Assembly (NCBI GenBank): GCA_050258575.1
Contig: JBLMYZ010000046.1
Coordinates: forward strand, 1 to 35,336
Origin: JAPUDS01 sp050258575
Lineage (GTDB): Bacteria > Patescibacteriota > Saccharimonadia > Saccharimonadales > Saccharimonadaceae
DNA: 35,336 bases
Direction of reading: 5' to 3'
The notes under the pieces are model-generated. The model had not been told where the DNA came from. It saw nothing but the letters and a program-made list of their open reading frames with translations, and did not search any database. A program made the translations under genes and the position numbers. This document shows, in pieces, positions 1 through 7,489 of the stretch. Every line of letters begins with the position of its first letter. Positions within the stretch are counted from its first letter, which is position 1.

Positions 1-143
1 CAGGCGGGAGAGATCATAAGAAAATAAATCAAAAGGTTTTTCTGGGCGGACGCTCGCAGACTTGCGCGCGTGGTGGCTGGGGTTAATTCTGCTCGAATTC
101 GGTTCGAACTTGGTTGTAAAACTCCACCAGATTTGTCCAAATT
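1..143. other. Gene-free edge with recombinase-tail-like motif
   Basis: No gene is visible. Bases 31-50 (aaaaggtttttctgggcgga) resemble a motif that recurs in the inverted repeats at 30743-30763, 32598-32618 and 34992-35016, so this stretch downstream of tRNA-Gly may be a decayed relative of the island elements. The similarity is short and the flanks do not align clearly. Confidence 0.3.
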
Positions 144-218
144 TGGTGCGGGTGGCGAGAGTCTAACTCGCGTTGCTTGCTTGGAAGGCAAGAGTAATAA
201 ACGTTATACCACACCCGC
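144..218 (-). tRNA. tRNA-Gly(UCC) with U19-A56 in place of G19-C56
   Basis: The minus strand folds as a full cloverleaf: acceptor GCGGGTG/CACCCGC, anticodon stem CTTGC/GCAAG with loop CTTCCAA (anticodon TCC), T-stem GCGAG/CTCGC, discriminator A and an encoded CCA. The D-loop reads AACGTTTA, so position 19 is U. The T-loop reads TTAGACT, so position 56 is A. The near-universal G19-C56 elbow pair is therefore replaced by a complementary U-A pair. The 13-22 D-stem pair is a T-T mismatch and 15-48 is A-C. A TATAAT box lies upstream at 237-242. Confidence 0.92.
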
Positions 219-236
219 ATAGGTGTACGGTGTTAT

Positions 237-242
237 ATTATA
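237..242 (-). promoter_or_regulatory. -10 box for tRNA-Gly
   Basis: TATAAT on the minus strand, 18 nt upstream of the mature tRNA 5' end, in the gap after the clp stop codon. Confidence 0.6.
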
Positions 243-256
243 CCAGATGTCGGTGG

Positions 257-2665
257 CTACTGCGGTATATTCGGGATCGCGACTGTACTCGGCGGGCCTT
301 GTAGCTCGGGCGGGATATCGGCAACTGTCAGCTGGACAGTCGCGCCCGGCTGAACCGCTCCAGACAGCATTCGTTTTGCCATAGTGTTTTCAACCACGCG
401 CTGCACCATGCGTCGCATTGGGCGAGCACCGAGGCGCGGATCGTTCCCGTTTTGAACCAACCAGTTTTTCAGCTCGTCGTCAACCGCCACAGCCACATGC
501 TGGGGTTCAAGTGTTTTGTTGACGCCAGCGACGATAAGATCAACAACTTGTTTCAGCTCTTCCGGTTTCAGCGGTCGGAATAACACAATCTCGTCAAACC
601 GGTTCAAAAACTCTGGCCGGAACTGTCCCGAGCTAATTAGCTGATCGACAAACGGCTGTTCAAACTGTTCGAGCTCCTCGCCCGCCTCTATGCGCCCGCG
701 TATCACATCTGCCCCAGCGTTACTCGTCGCGATAAATATCGCGTCGCGAAAACTCACCTCGCGCCCTTTCACGTCGCGCAAAATCCCCTCGTCAAGCACC
801 TGTAAAAGCGTCGTCAACACCGCGTCGTGAGCTTTTTCCAGCTCGTCGAGCAGCACGACGGAAAACGGTTTTTTCATCACCTGCGCACACAGACTGTGCG
901 GGTCGTCTGCGCCGTCTGACAAAAGCCGTTGCACGTCGTTCGGCCCAACAAATTCGTTCATGTCCAACCGTATAAGCGTGTCTTCGCCGCCAAAATATAC
1001 TTCGCCGAGCGTTTTGGCTAGCTCGGTTTTGCCAACCCCAGTCGGACCAAGAAACAGAAATGTCCCGATCGGCCGGTTTTCGTTGCGTACTCCGGCGCCA
1101 GCCCGACGCAGTGCGTCGCTTACCACCGTCACCGCCCTCGTTTGGTTGATCATGCGGTCATGGATCAGTGTCTCGAGGTTGAGCAAGCGATCTTTGTCCT
1201 CACTGCTCGTTGCCCCGCCGATCTTCACCCCTTGCGTCGACTCTATAGCGCGTTGCACCGAGGCCGCAGTCACCAGGCCGTTGTCAGCGTATTGCCCCGC
1301 CGCGTCGAGCAGCTGGATCGCCTTGCCCGGCTGAGCCTTGTCGTAGGTATAGCGGTTACTCAGCCGCAACGTTTCTTTGAGCGCCTGATACATATAGCTG
1401 ACTTTGCGCTGAAACTCAATCATCACCAGCGAGTCCTCCATAGCACTTATCGTGTGCTCCGGCTGCATCTCCGGCACGACAAAACGGTTCATGGCTTGTG
1501 CTAGACTGGGGTTTTTTTGCGATATTTTCAGGTAGTTTTGGTCGTCCATAGTAAAGATCAGCCGAATCGCTCCGTTTTCGATAATAGGCTGGAGAAGCTT
1601 GCTGACATCCACCGCGCCCACGCCATCCTCAAAAAACAGCTCGGCATCGTCGAGACACAAAATGATATTTTTGGCTTTATATACCTCAACTAGCAGCTCG
1701 TTGAGTAGCTGCTCGATCTCGCCGCGCCCGGCCGCTGCTGCGATCAGTGAAGCCGAGTCCAGGCGAAAGACCTGGCGAAACTTTAGGTTTTCTGGCAGAC
1801 CAGAATCAGCCGCCAGCAGTGACTCGGCAAACGCCTCAACGATAGTTGTTTTACCCGACCCGAGCGGGCCGATAAGCGCCACGTTTTGTTTACCGCCGCC
1901 CGAAAACGTCCGCGTCAAAAAGTCTAGCGCCTCCTGATGTGCCGAGTAGTCGCGCGTACTCCCCTGTTGCATATACTCACTCAGGTTCGTCCCGAACCGC
2001 TCGAGCGTCGGAATATATCCAAACGTCCAGTCGCGAGCAATACCACCTGTCAGTTTGGGCTTTTTATGTTTTTTGATTATCGCCTCGATCTTTTCCAACC
2101 AGTCCACCACGCCCATGACATCGTTCGCGTCCAGTTGCAACCGTGGCAACAGCTGGCTCATCTGCGGATCGTTACAGAGTAACCGCGCAAAAAACATCGA
2201 CGCGCGCACCGGCCGGCCATTTGCAACCGCCAGCGCTTCTTGCCATGCCTGCTGCACAAGCGCCTCAGGCAACTCCTCGGACAACATGGCTGGCGACACC
2301 CCGGCACGTATCATCATAAACTGAACCGAACGTGTTTTAGCGAACGTTTCAACCAGCGCCTGGCGTGTCAGCTGCGGCGGCAGGTACATCAACATATCGA
2401 CATGGAGCCGGTCGTGGATCGTCTCATCTTTGTCAAGCGGCAAATGCTTCAGTCCGCGCTTATCCCAGATGAGCGGCGTCAACGGCGGCACAGCACAGGT
2501 CAACAATACCCAGCCAAACGATACGCCCGACACGACAAATAGCAGTCCTAGCGCTATACAGACTAACGACAGAGCGATCAACCCGAGTCGAATCGGCCCC
2601 ATCAGCACGCGGTGTATTCGCGCTAGCGAAGCGCGCCGAGAATAATAGTCGAACAGCGGCCTCAT
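257..2665 (-). CDS. Membrane-anchored Clp/HSP100 AAA+ ATPase
   Basis: A two-ring AAA+ unfoldase of 802 aa. The usual Clp N-domain is missing; two hydrophobic helices (about residues 25-46 and 50-67) anchor it in the membrane. D1 has Walker A GPLGSGKTT (266-274) and Walker B IILCLDD (334-340), with Asp where Glu is usual. D2 has GPTGVGKTE (540-548) and VVLLDE (603-608), then RPEFLNR. No [LIV]G[FL] ClpP-binding tripeptide is seen between the TSNAG sensor segment and RPEFLNR, so it may remodel proteins without ClpP (inference). The start at 2665 is chosen because its ATG overlaps the upstream stop as ATGA; a start at 2845 would add 60 residues overlapping the upstream gene. The two genes form an operon. 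Confidence 0.88.
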   Translation of the reverse strand: MRPLFDYYSRRASLARIHRVLMGPIRLGLIALSLVCIALGLLFVVSGVSFGWVLLTCAVPPLTPLIWDKRGLKHLPLDKDETIHDRLHVDMLMYLPPQLTRQALVETFAKTRSVQFMMIRAGVSPAMLSEELPEALVQQAWQEALAVANGRPVRASMFFARLLCNDPQMSQLLPRLQLDANDVMGVVDWLEKIEAIIKKHKKPKLTGGIARDWTFGYIPTLERFGTNLSEYMQQGSTRDYSAHQEALDFLTRTFSGGGKQNVALIGPLGSGKTTIVEAFAESLLAADSGLPENLKFRQVFRLDSASLIAAAAGRGEIEQLLNELLVEVYKAKNIILCLDDAELFFEDGVGAVDVSKLLQPIIENGAIRLIFTMDDQNYLKISQKNPSLAQAMNRFVVPEMQPEHTISAMEDSLVMIEFQRKVSYMYQALKETLRLSNRYTYDKAQPGKAIQLLDAAGQYADNGLVTAASVQRAIESTQGVKIGGATSSEDKDRLLNLETLIHDRMINQTRAVTVVSDALRRAGAGVRNENRPIGTFLFLGPTGVGKTELAKTLGEVYFGGEDTLIRLDMNEFVGPNDVQRLLSDGADDPHSLCAQVMKKPFSVVLLDELEKAHDAVLTTLLQVLDEGILRDVKGREVSFRDAIFIATSNAGADVIRGRIEAGEELEQFEQPFVDQLISSGQFRPEFLNRFDEIVLFRPLKPEELKQVVDLIVAGVNKTLEPQHVAVAVDDELKNWLVQNGNDPRLGARPMRRMVQRVVENTMAKRMLSGAVQPGATVQLTVADIPPELQGPPSTVAIPNIPQ

Positions 2666-3036
2666 ACACCCCCCGCGATAGTCGCGACCGCGACCCCGAC
2701 GAGCGGAAACACCGGAAACAATGGCCAGGCGAGCAGCCACAACATATTGACCGCCAGCACAACAAACAGCCAAAGCATGCCGATAACTATCATAACCGTA
2801 CGTATCATCGAGCCGATCCAGCGCGAGATAAGCTGGTCGAGCCAAGCGCGCAACACCACGTCCAGCGAGCCTTTGACTTTGCCGACGCTAATCTGTCGAA
2901 AAGGCTGAAACAGGTTCTTCACCAAGAGAGGAATAGAGAAAAAATCATTTGCTTTTGCCAGGCGAACCTTCGCTAGACCTACCTGGTCAGCCCACCCAGT
3001 ACCGTACCACCACCCGAAAAATGCCGAAAACTGCAT
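2662..3036 (-). CDS. Small membrane protein upstream of clp
   Basis: 124 aa, family not recognised. The N-terminal half is soluble or amphipathic (starting MQFSAFFGWWYGTGW), followed by one or two strongly hydrophobic segments rich in W, L and V at about residues 75-120. It overlaps the clp start by 4 nt (ATGA), so the two products are probably made together and may act as a membrane pair (inference). The start at 3036 is preferred over 3129 because a TATACT box lies 6 nt upstream and the longer form would run through that promoter and the divergent gene's promoter. Confidence 0.65.
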   Translation of the reverse strand: MQFSAFFGWWYGTGWADQVGLAKVRLAKANDFFSIPLLVKNLFQPFRQISVGKVKGSLDVVLRAWLDQLISRWIGSMIRTVMIVIGMLWLFVVLAVNMLWLLAWPLFPVFPLVGVAVATIAGGV

Positions 3037-3042
3037 ATGTTT

Positions 3043-3048
3043 AGTATA
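3043..3048 (-). promoter_or_regulatory. -10 box of the clp operon
   Basis: TATACT, 6 nt before the ATG at 3036. Confidence 0.6.
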
Positions 3049-3084
3049 GCAGGATTCCTCAGCTTTTTTACAGGCAACAAATAG

Positions 3085-3090
3085 TATAAT
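3085..3090 (+). promoter_or_regulatory. -10 box of the OpgC-like gene
   Basis: TATAAT, 7 nt before the ATG at 3098, divergent from the clp operon promoter. Confidence 0.6.
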
Positions 3091-3097
3091 AGTCATC

Positions 3098-4216
3098 ATG
3101 TCTGCGACCAATATCCCCAAACGACGCATTCACGAGCTTGACCTGCTGCGCGGTTTTTTCATTGTCGTTATCATCCTCGATCATCTGCAGTTTTGGCCCA
3201 GCCCGCTTCAATACCTCACCGGACAGGGACGGCTCTGGGTGTCAGCCGCGGAAGGATTTTTCATTATCTCAGGGCTGCTTATCGGTTACCTTAGGTTATA
3301 CAAAGATGCCCACGTGGACATAAGTGTACTCGCTCAAAAACTCTGGAAACGTGCCGTTCGTCTGTGGCTATGGTGTGTCATCATCACCTTTACCGTCACC
3401 GCCCTGACGGTACTGCTACCCGGCGACGGCTACCTCATGCCGCGCGTCGCGCAGACCGAACAAGTCTCGTCGCTCCCTGTTTACCTCTGGAACGTCGTGA
3501 CTATGAACTACGCCAATGATTGGATTTATTTCCTCCGCCTCTACGCTATCATGCTCGCTATCACACCGTTCGTCGTCTGGTGTGTACGCCAGGGCAAATG
3601 GTGGTTTGTTGCTCTCGGCTCGCTCGGCCTGTACGCCCTCAGTCTTGTACTACAACTCAGCGAAAGCGCTTTGCAGTGGCAAGTCCTGTTTTTTGGTGCA
3701 GCGTTGGTCGGCTGGAAGTTTGAACACCTCCTCGTTTGGCTGCACGCCCGCCCCAAAATATTCACTACTCTCAAATACTCTCTCGTTGCTGTTACCTTCG
3801 CAACGATGGCACTGAGTTATTTTATGGTACATGGCTGGTCGTACGTCGAGTCGCCCGCCACCAGCCTGAGCCGCAATACCTACATCTCTATCCGGACCCA
3901 TGTCGACCCATTGTTTTCTAACAGTCCGCTTGTGCCGCTGCGTATCGGGCTGGCGTTTGTCTGGTTTAGTGGGCTACTCGCCCTGTTTCATCTTGTACGT
4001 CAACCGCTCGAACGCGCCCTGGGCTGGCTGCTGTACGAATTTGGCAAAGCTTCGCTCACGGCTTATTGCCTGCAAGCGCTCCTCCTTGGTTTTGTGACCT
4101 CGTTTGTCTCGGGCGGGAACAGTTTTTGGCTCAATGGCCTGGTTGGTGTCGCTGTCTTGCTCGTGTTTTGGCTGCTCATGCGCCTCCCGCTCACAAAACA
4201 GATCCTGCCAACATAA
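3098..4216 (+). CDS. OpgC/acyltransferase-3-like membrane protein
   Basis: 372 aa with about ten hydrophobic segments. The N-terminus (RIHELDLLRGFFIVVIILDH) has the ELDxLRG...H signature of OpgC-type and acyltransferase-3 membrane acyltransferases, followed by AEGFFIISGLLIGYLR, typical of the second helix. Such proteins transfer acyl groups to envelope glycans; the substrate here is unknown. It is monocistronic, divergent from the clp operon, and ends before the tRNA-Pro cluster. The start at 3098 is set by the TATAAT box just upstream. Confidence 0.7.
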   Translation: MSATNIPKRRIHELDLLRGFFIVVIILDHLQFWPSPLQYLTGQGRLWVSAAEGFFIISGLLIGYLRLYKDAHVDISVLAQKLWKRAVRLWLWCVIITFTVTALTVLLPGDGYLMPRVAQTEQVSSLPVYLWNVVTMNYANDWIYFLRLYAIMLAITPFVVWCVRQGKWWFVALGSLGLYALSLVLQLSESALQWQVLFFGAALVGWKFEHLLVWLHARPKIFTTLKYSLVAVTFATMALSYFMVHGWSYVESPATSLSRNTYISIRTHVDPLFSNSPLVPLRIGLAFVWFSGLLALFHLVRQPLERALGWLLYEFGKASLTAYCLQALLLGFVTSFVSGGNSFWLNGLVGVAVLLVFWLLMRLPLTKQILPT

Positions 4217-4246
4217 ATAGGTCGTCCGCCTTGGTCGATCCTCCCA

Positions 4247-4287
4247 CCAATTAAATACGACTGGACGAGCCAGCCATATTTAATTGG
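4247..4287 (-). terminator. Terminator hairpin after tRNA-Pro(CGG)
   Basis: An 11-bp stem CCAATTAAATA/TATTTAATTGG with inner CTGG/CCAG. The stem includes the tRNA CCA end, so terminator and mature 3' end overlap. Confidence 0.6.
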
Positions 4288-4361
4288 TCGGGGTGATCCG
4301 ATTTGAACGGACGACCTCACCGTCCCGAACGGTGCGCGCTACCGAGCTGCGCCACACCCCG
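4285..4361 (-). tRNA. tRNA-Pro(CGG)
   Basis: A complete cloverleaf with encoded CCA: acceptor CGGGGTG/CACCCCG, anticodon stem CACCG/CGGTG with loop TTCGGGA (anticodon CGG) and normal T-loop TTCAAAT. Confidence 0.95.
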
Positions 4362-4406
4362 ATCAGAGAGATATTATACCTCTGAGGTGTAAAAAAATCC
4401 AGAACT

Positions 4407-4435
4407 AAAAACGACTGGGTGAGCCAGTCATTTTT
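4407..4435 (-). terminator. Terminator hairpin after the tRNA-Pro remnant
   Basis: AAAAA and GACTGG pair with CCAGTC and TTTTT around a short loop. Its layout matches the hairpins behind the two intact tRNA-Pro genes, which suggests the remnant was once a third terminated unit. Confidence 0.5.
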
Positions 4436-4438
4436 ATA

Positions 4439-4537
4439 TGGTCGGGGAGACAGGATTATCGCTAGGCTTTTCCGCTTGCTTGTCAGAAAAATGCTTCGCG
4501 CTTTTCTGACTGCACGGCGCTACACGACCCTGCGACC
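4439..4537 (-). pseudogene. tRNA-Pro(TGG)-like remnant with T-loop insertion
   Basis: Bases 4439-4457 are identical to the 3' end of the intact tRNA-Pro(TGG), including CCA. After about 70 foreign bases, CCTGCGACC at 4529-4537 matches the other T-stem strand. The anticodon arm and 5' half are missing. The inserted stretch carries a hairpin (GTCAGAAAA/TTTTCTGAC at 4482-4510). It could also be the leftover att duplication of a lost integrative element. Confidence 0.5.
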
Positions 4538-4573
4538 AAGTGTCTTTTGCTTACGCAAAATCCACGGTCGCAG
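4530..4573. repeat. Long imperfect hairpin
   Basis: CTGCGACC (4530-4537) pairs with GGTCGCAG (4566-4573), with inner GTG/CAC and TTTTGC/GCAAAA pairs. It overlaps the end of the tRNA remnant and fills the space before tRNA-Pro(TGG); function unknown. Confidence 0.5.
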
Positions 4574-4596
4574 AACCAAATCTGCTTTCACGATAT

Positions 4597-4633
4597 AAAA
4601 ATACGACCAACCGTGAAGGCTGGTCATATTTTT
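4597..4633 (-). terminator. Terminator hairpin after tRNA-Pro(TGG)
   Basis: AAAAATA and GACCA pair with TGGTC and TATTTTT; it lies immediately downstream of the tRNA on the minus strand. Confidence 0.6.
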
Positions 4634-4634
4634 A

Positions 4635-4711
4635 TGGTCGGGGAGACAGGATTTGAACCTGCGACCCTTCGGTCCCAAACCGAATGCGCTACCGAGCTGC
4701 GCTACTCCCCG
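4635..4711 (-). tRNA. tRNA-Pro(TGG)
   Basis: A complete cloverleaf with encoded CCA: acceptor CGGGGAG/CTCCCCG, anticodon stem TTCGG/CCGAA with loop TTTGGGA (anticodon TGG), normal T-loop. A minus-strand TATACT at 4725-4730 is a likely -10 box. Confidence 0.95.
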
Positions 4712-4754
4712 TTTTGACTGTTATAGTATATCATAGGGCGAGGACGTTCCGTAT

Positions 4755-5342
4755 ATGACACAGTATTTACCCGGCAAACCAACAACTGATCATCCGCGGC
4801 AGCTCATGAGGTGGTGGGTGGTCGTGGCGTATCTTTGTACGTTGTTCGCCTGGGGCTGGATCGCGCTGGTGTATGCCGACGAGATCATGTCGTCAAGTTT
4901 CGTGCGTATGTTTGTCGTCAACGACTCAACGCAACCGATACCGGAGCTCCCTGCACTCACCCTCCCGGTTGACAACCCATTCTTGGCCGGCGTTGTTGGC
5001 CTGCTGGCACTCTGTTTTGTCGCGTTCTTTTTCTACGCAGTCTGGAAAGCGCCCAAAAATATCGCGTCGACCAGCGACGCAGTTGTTGAACAGACGAGCG
5101 ACAGGCTGTCGCATATCATTGCTAAGCGGCAGCATTTGCCGAAAAAACGCGAGATCGTGCTGCATAGGGCGCTCGTGCTTGGACTGCGACTCGGTACGGT
5201 ACTACTACCCAGTGTGATCATGCTCGTGGCTAGCCAACAAACATCGATTTTTCCGACATCATTTCGCTGGAGCATACTGCTGTTTCTGACAGCTATCGCC
5301 GCCGCAGGATTCGCCTACGATCACACTGCACCGCGGCCCTAG
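4755..5342 (+). CDS. Predicted membrane protein
   Basis: 195 aa, family not recognised. About four membrane segments are visible (residues 20-40, 76-95, 140-160 and 168-188), with a charged stretch containing KKRE in the middle loop. The gene starts about 25 nt after TATATC-like boxes, so it has a short leader, and it ends 2 nt from the convergent gene's stop. Context gives no clue to function. Confidence 0.6.
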   Translation: MTQYLPGKPTTDHPRQLMRWWVVVAYLCTLFAWGWIALVYADEIMSSSFVRMFVVNDSTQPIPELPALTLPVDNPFLAGVVGLLALCFVAFFFYAVWKAPKNIASTSDAVVEQTSDRLSHIIAKRQHLPKKREIVLHRALVLGLRLGTVLLPSVIMLVASQQTSIFPTSFRWSILLFLTAIAAAGFAYDHTAPRP

Positions 5343-5344
5343 CG

Positions 5345-5686
5345 CTAGACAGTCGACGACGAACGGTATTCTTCGTCCTCCCGCTCCTGACCGATTTTGT
5401 GCTCAAAATACACAGTCATCTCCCGTGCCAGCCGTTCAACCACCTCAAACCGATATTTGAGGTCTTGTAGCTCGCGTTGTACTTGGCGCATAGCGTCCTC
5501 GGAGCGAGGGTCGTGCCGACTCACCTCACTTTGTACACCGCGCAGCGCCTGCGCAATATCGTCCATAGACTGAACTTTGTTGGAAACTGCCGAAAGAGTT
5601 GCCGCAAGCCTGGCGACGTCGTTTTGCAGCGGTTTGATCGCCGCCTGAACTGCCTGAGTAACATCTCGATGCGTCAACTCTGCCAT
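5345..5686 (-). CDS. Small coiled-coil protein
   Basis: 113 aa, hydrophilic, mostly helical with heptad-like spacing: MAELTHRDVTQAVQ, a run with AATLSAVSNKVQSMDDIAQ, and a QVQRELQDLKYRFEVVERL stretch. It has no signal peptide or membrane segment, so it is probably a cytoplasmic oligomer. A TATACT box lies 6 nt before the ATG. Family not recognised. Confidence 0.6.
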   Translation of the reverse strand: MAELTHRDVTQAVQAAIKPLQNDVARLAATLSAVSNKVQSMDDIAQALRGVQSEVSRHDPRSEDAMRQVQRELQDLKYRFEVVERLAREMTVYFEHKIGQEREDEEYRSSSTV

Positions 5687-5692
5687 AGTGTT

Positions 5693-5698
5693 AGTATA
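5693..5698 (-). promoter_or_regulatory. -10 box of the coiled-coil gene
   Basis: TATACT, 6 nt before the ATG at 5686. Confidence 0.55.
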
Positions 5699-5706
5699 TC
5701 ACGAAA

Positions 5707-5751
5707 CACCACAGGTAGCGTTATGCTATGAGAAAAACGCTACCTGTGGTG
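5707..5751 (-). terminator. Strong hairpin downstream of rny
   Basis: A perfect 16-bp stem CACCACAGGTAGCGTT/AACGCTACCTGTGGTG with a 13-nt loop, between the rny stop and the next gene's promoter. No long U-run follows, so it may stabilise a 3' end as much as terminate. Confidence 0.6.
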
Positions 5752-5762
5752 TAGAGAGACGA

Positions 5763-7277
5763 TTATTTGGCAAACTCGATAGCCCGCGTTTCGCGGATCA
5801 CGTTCACTTTGATCGTTCCCGGGTACTGCATCGTGCTTTCGATCTTTGTGGCGATATCGCGCGCTAGTTTGATCGCGCTGAGGTCGTCAACCGACTGCGG
5901 CTTGACGATGACGCGAATCTCGCGTCCAGCCGAAATCGCATAGGCTTTGTCGATACCTTCAAAACTCGTGGCGACATTTTCGAGGTCGCGCATGCGCTCG
6001 ACGAAGTTTTCGGCTGAGATGTTGCGCGCGCCCGGACGAGCCGCACTGGCGGCGTCACACACCCGAACGATCAACGCCTCTGGCGTCGTCGCTTCGATGT
6101 CGTCGTGGTGCGCCTCGATAGCGTGAACGATCCGATCATCCATGCCGTATTTGCGCGCCAACTCTGCCCCGATGTGGTGATGTTTGCCCTCGACCCGGTG
6201 CGTCACCGCCTTGCCGATGTCGTGTAGGAACGTCGCAACTTTTGTGATACGCACATCGGCACCAATCTCTTCGGCGATCAGCCCTGCCATCTGCGCCATC
6301 TCGGTGCAGTGTTTCAGCACATTTTGCCCATAACTGGTACGAAACTTCAGCTCGCCCATGAGCCGGAGCATTTCTTTTGGAATATCGCCGACCAGCACGC
6401 CAGCCTCGCGCGCCGCGTCCTCGCCTGCCCGGTCGACTTCTTTGTCGATCTGACGCTGAGCTTTTTCGACCACTTCTTCGATCCGCGCTGGGTGGATACG
6501 TCCGTCTTTCATGAGTAGCTCTAGTGCTATGCGCGCCACTTGGCGGCGAATCGGGTCAAAACTCGACAAGATGATCATGCCTGGTGTGTCGTCCACGAGT
6601 ATGTCAACACCGGTCGCGCGCTGCAACGCCTGGATATTGCGGCCTTCTTTACCGATGATCCGGCCTTTCATATCCTCGTCCTCAAGCTTCACAGCAGTCA
6701 CTGTCCGCTCGGCCGTCACATCGCTGCTCATGCGCTCCATGGCGCTCACGAGGATAAGCTGCGCGCGCTCCTCAGCGTCCTCGGCGGCTTCTTTTTGCAG
6801 TTTCACAACCAAGCCGGACAGGTCATCTTTGATATCACGCTCAGTCATAGCCATGAGTTTTTCAGCGGCTTCTTTTTTGGACAATTTGGCGATTTTCTCG
6901 AGCTTTTCCTGCTGTTTGCTGCGAATATCGCGAATCTCGTCTTTGAGCCCCTCGACTTCGTTTTCCTGCGAACGTAGTTTTTCACTGCGCGTGTCGAGTT
7001 CTTCGAGCTTGCGGTCGATATTTGTCTCGCGCTGCGCCACGCGGTCCTCGGACTTTTTGAGCTCGCGACGACGTTCGTCTTCTTCTTTTTTTGCCTCTTC
7101 GGCAACTTTTAGCGCTTCGTCTTTGGCCTTAAGGATAATATTGTCTGCTTTGTGTTTGGCGTCTGCGACGGTTTTTTCCGCCTGGTGCGCACCAGAGGCG
7201 GCTCGCTGCTTGTTGTAGACGACTGTACCGCCCACACCTAACACAATACCAACGATGGCGCTAATCGCTTCTATCAT
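5763..7277 (-). CDS. rny: Ribonuclease Y
   Basis: An endoribonuclease that starts mRNA decay at the inner membrane. The 504-aa protein has the full family layout: an N-terminal membrane helix (about 4-22), a long charged coiled coil (30-190), a KH RNA-binding domain with GRIIGKEGRNIQ, and an HD domain with the catalytic pair in FLHDIGKAV and downstream HHHIG. The length is close to Bacillus RNase Y. AAAGGAC precedes the ATG. It is the last gene on its strand before a strong hairpin. Confidence 0.97.
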   Translation of the reverse strand: MIEAISAIVGIVLGVGGTVVYNKQRAASGAHQAEKTVADAKHKADNIILKAKDEALKVAEEAKKEEDERRRELKKSEDRVAQRETNIDRKLEELDTRSEKLRSQENEVEGLKDEIRDIRSKQQEKLEKIAKLSKKEAAEKLMAMTERDIKDDLSGLVVKLQKEAAEDAEERAQLILVSAMERMSSDVTAERTVTAVKLEDEDMKGRIIGKEGRNIQALQRATGVDILVDDTPGMIILSSFDPIRRQVARIALELLMKDGRIHPARIEEVVEKAQRQIDKEVDRAGEDAAREAGVLVGDIPKEMLRLMGELKFRTSYGQNVLKHCTEMAQMAGLIAEEIGADVRITKVATFLHDIGKAVTHRVEGKHHHIGAELARKYGMDDRIVHAIEAHHDDIEATTPEALIVRVCDAASAARPGARNISAENFVERMRDLENVATSFEGIDKAYAISAGREIRVIVKPQSVDDLSAIKLARDIATKIESTMQYPGTIKVNVIRETRAIEFAK

Positions 7278-7489
7278 AGTGGTGTCCTTTCTTGTATCGA
7301 CTCGTCACGTACGGGCGAATATGGCGTTGCTGTCAGGTCTCTAGCGCATGCGCGCCTCGTGTCACTGGTCGAAGTAGCTAAAAATAAGAACTGTCATCAT
7401 ATATCGTCGTAGTTCTCGCCTGCTTCAAACAAAACGTCTTTTTCTACTACAATATATGACTTTACTATACCCCGAACTGCCCTGAGCGG
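7278..7489. other. Intergenic region upstream of rny
   Basis: About 210 nt between the sortase-like gene and rny with no convincing ORF. It is probably the rny leader and promoter (an AT-rich TATATG segment near 7395-7410 on the minus strand), but I cannot fix a start site. Confidence 0.4.

Noticed and set aside
4437..4600. An intron-containing or long-variable-arm tRNA
   Set aside because: No 5' acceptor strand or anticodon arm can be found for the conserved 3' end, so a remnant is more likely.
6511..7218. A 235-codon Ser-rich open frame opposite rny
   Set aside because: It is the antisense of the RNase Y coiled coil; Ser/Arg composition reflects the complement of Glu/Lys codons and there is no ribosome site or family similarity.
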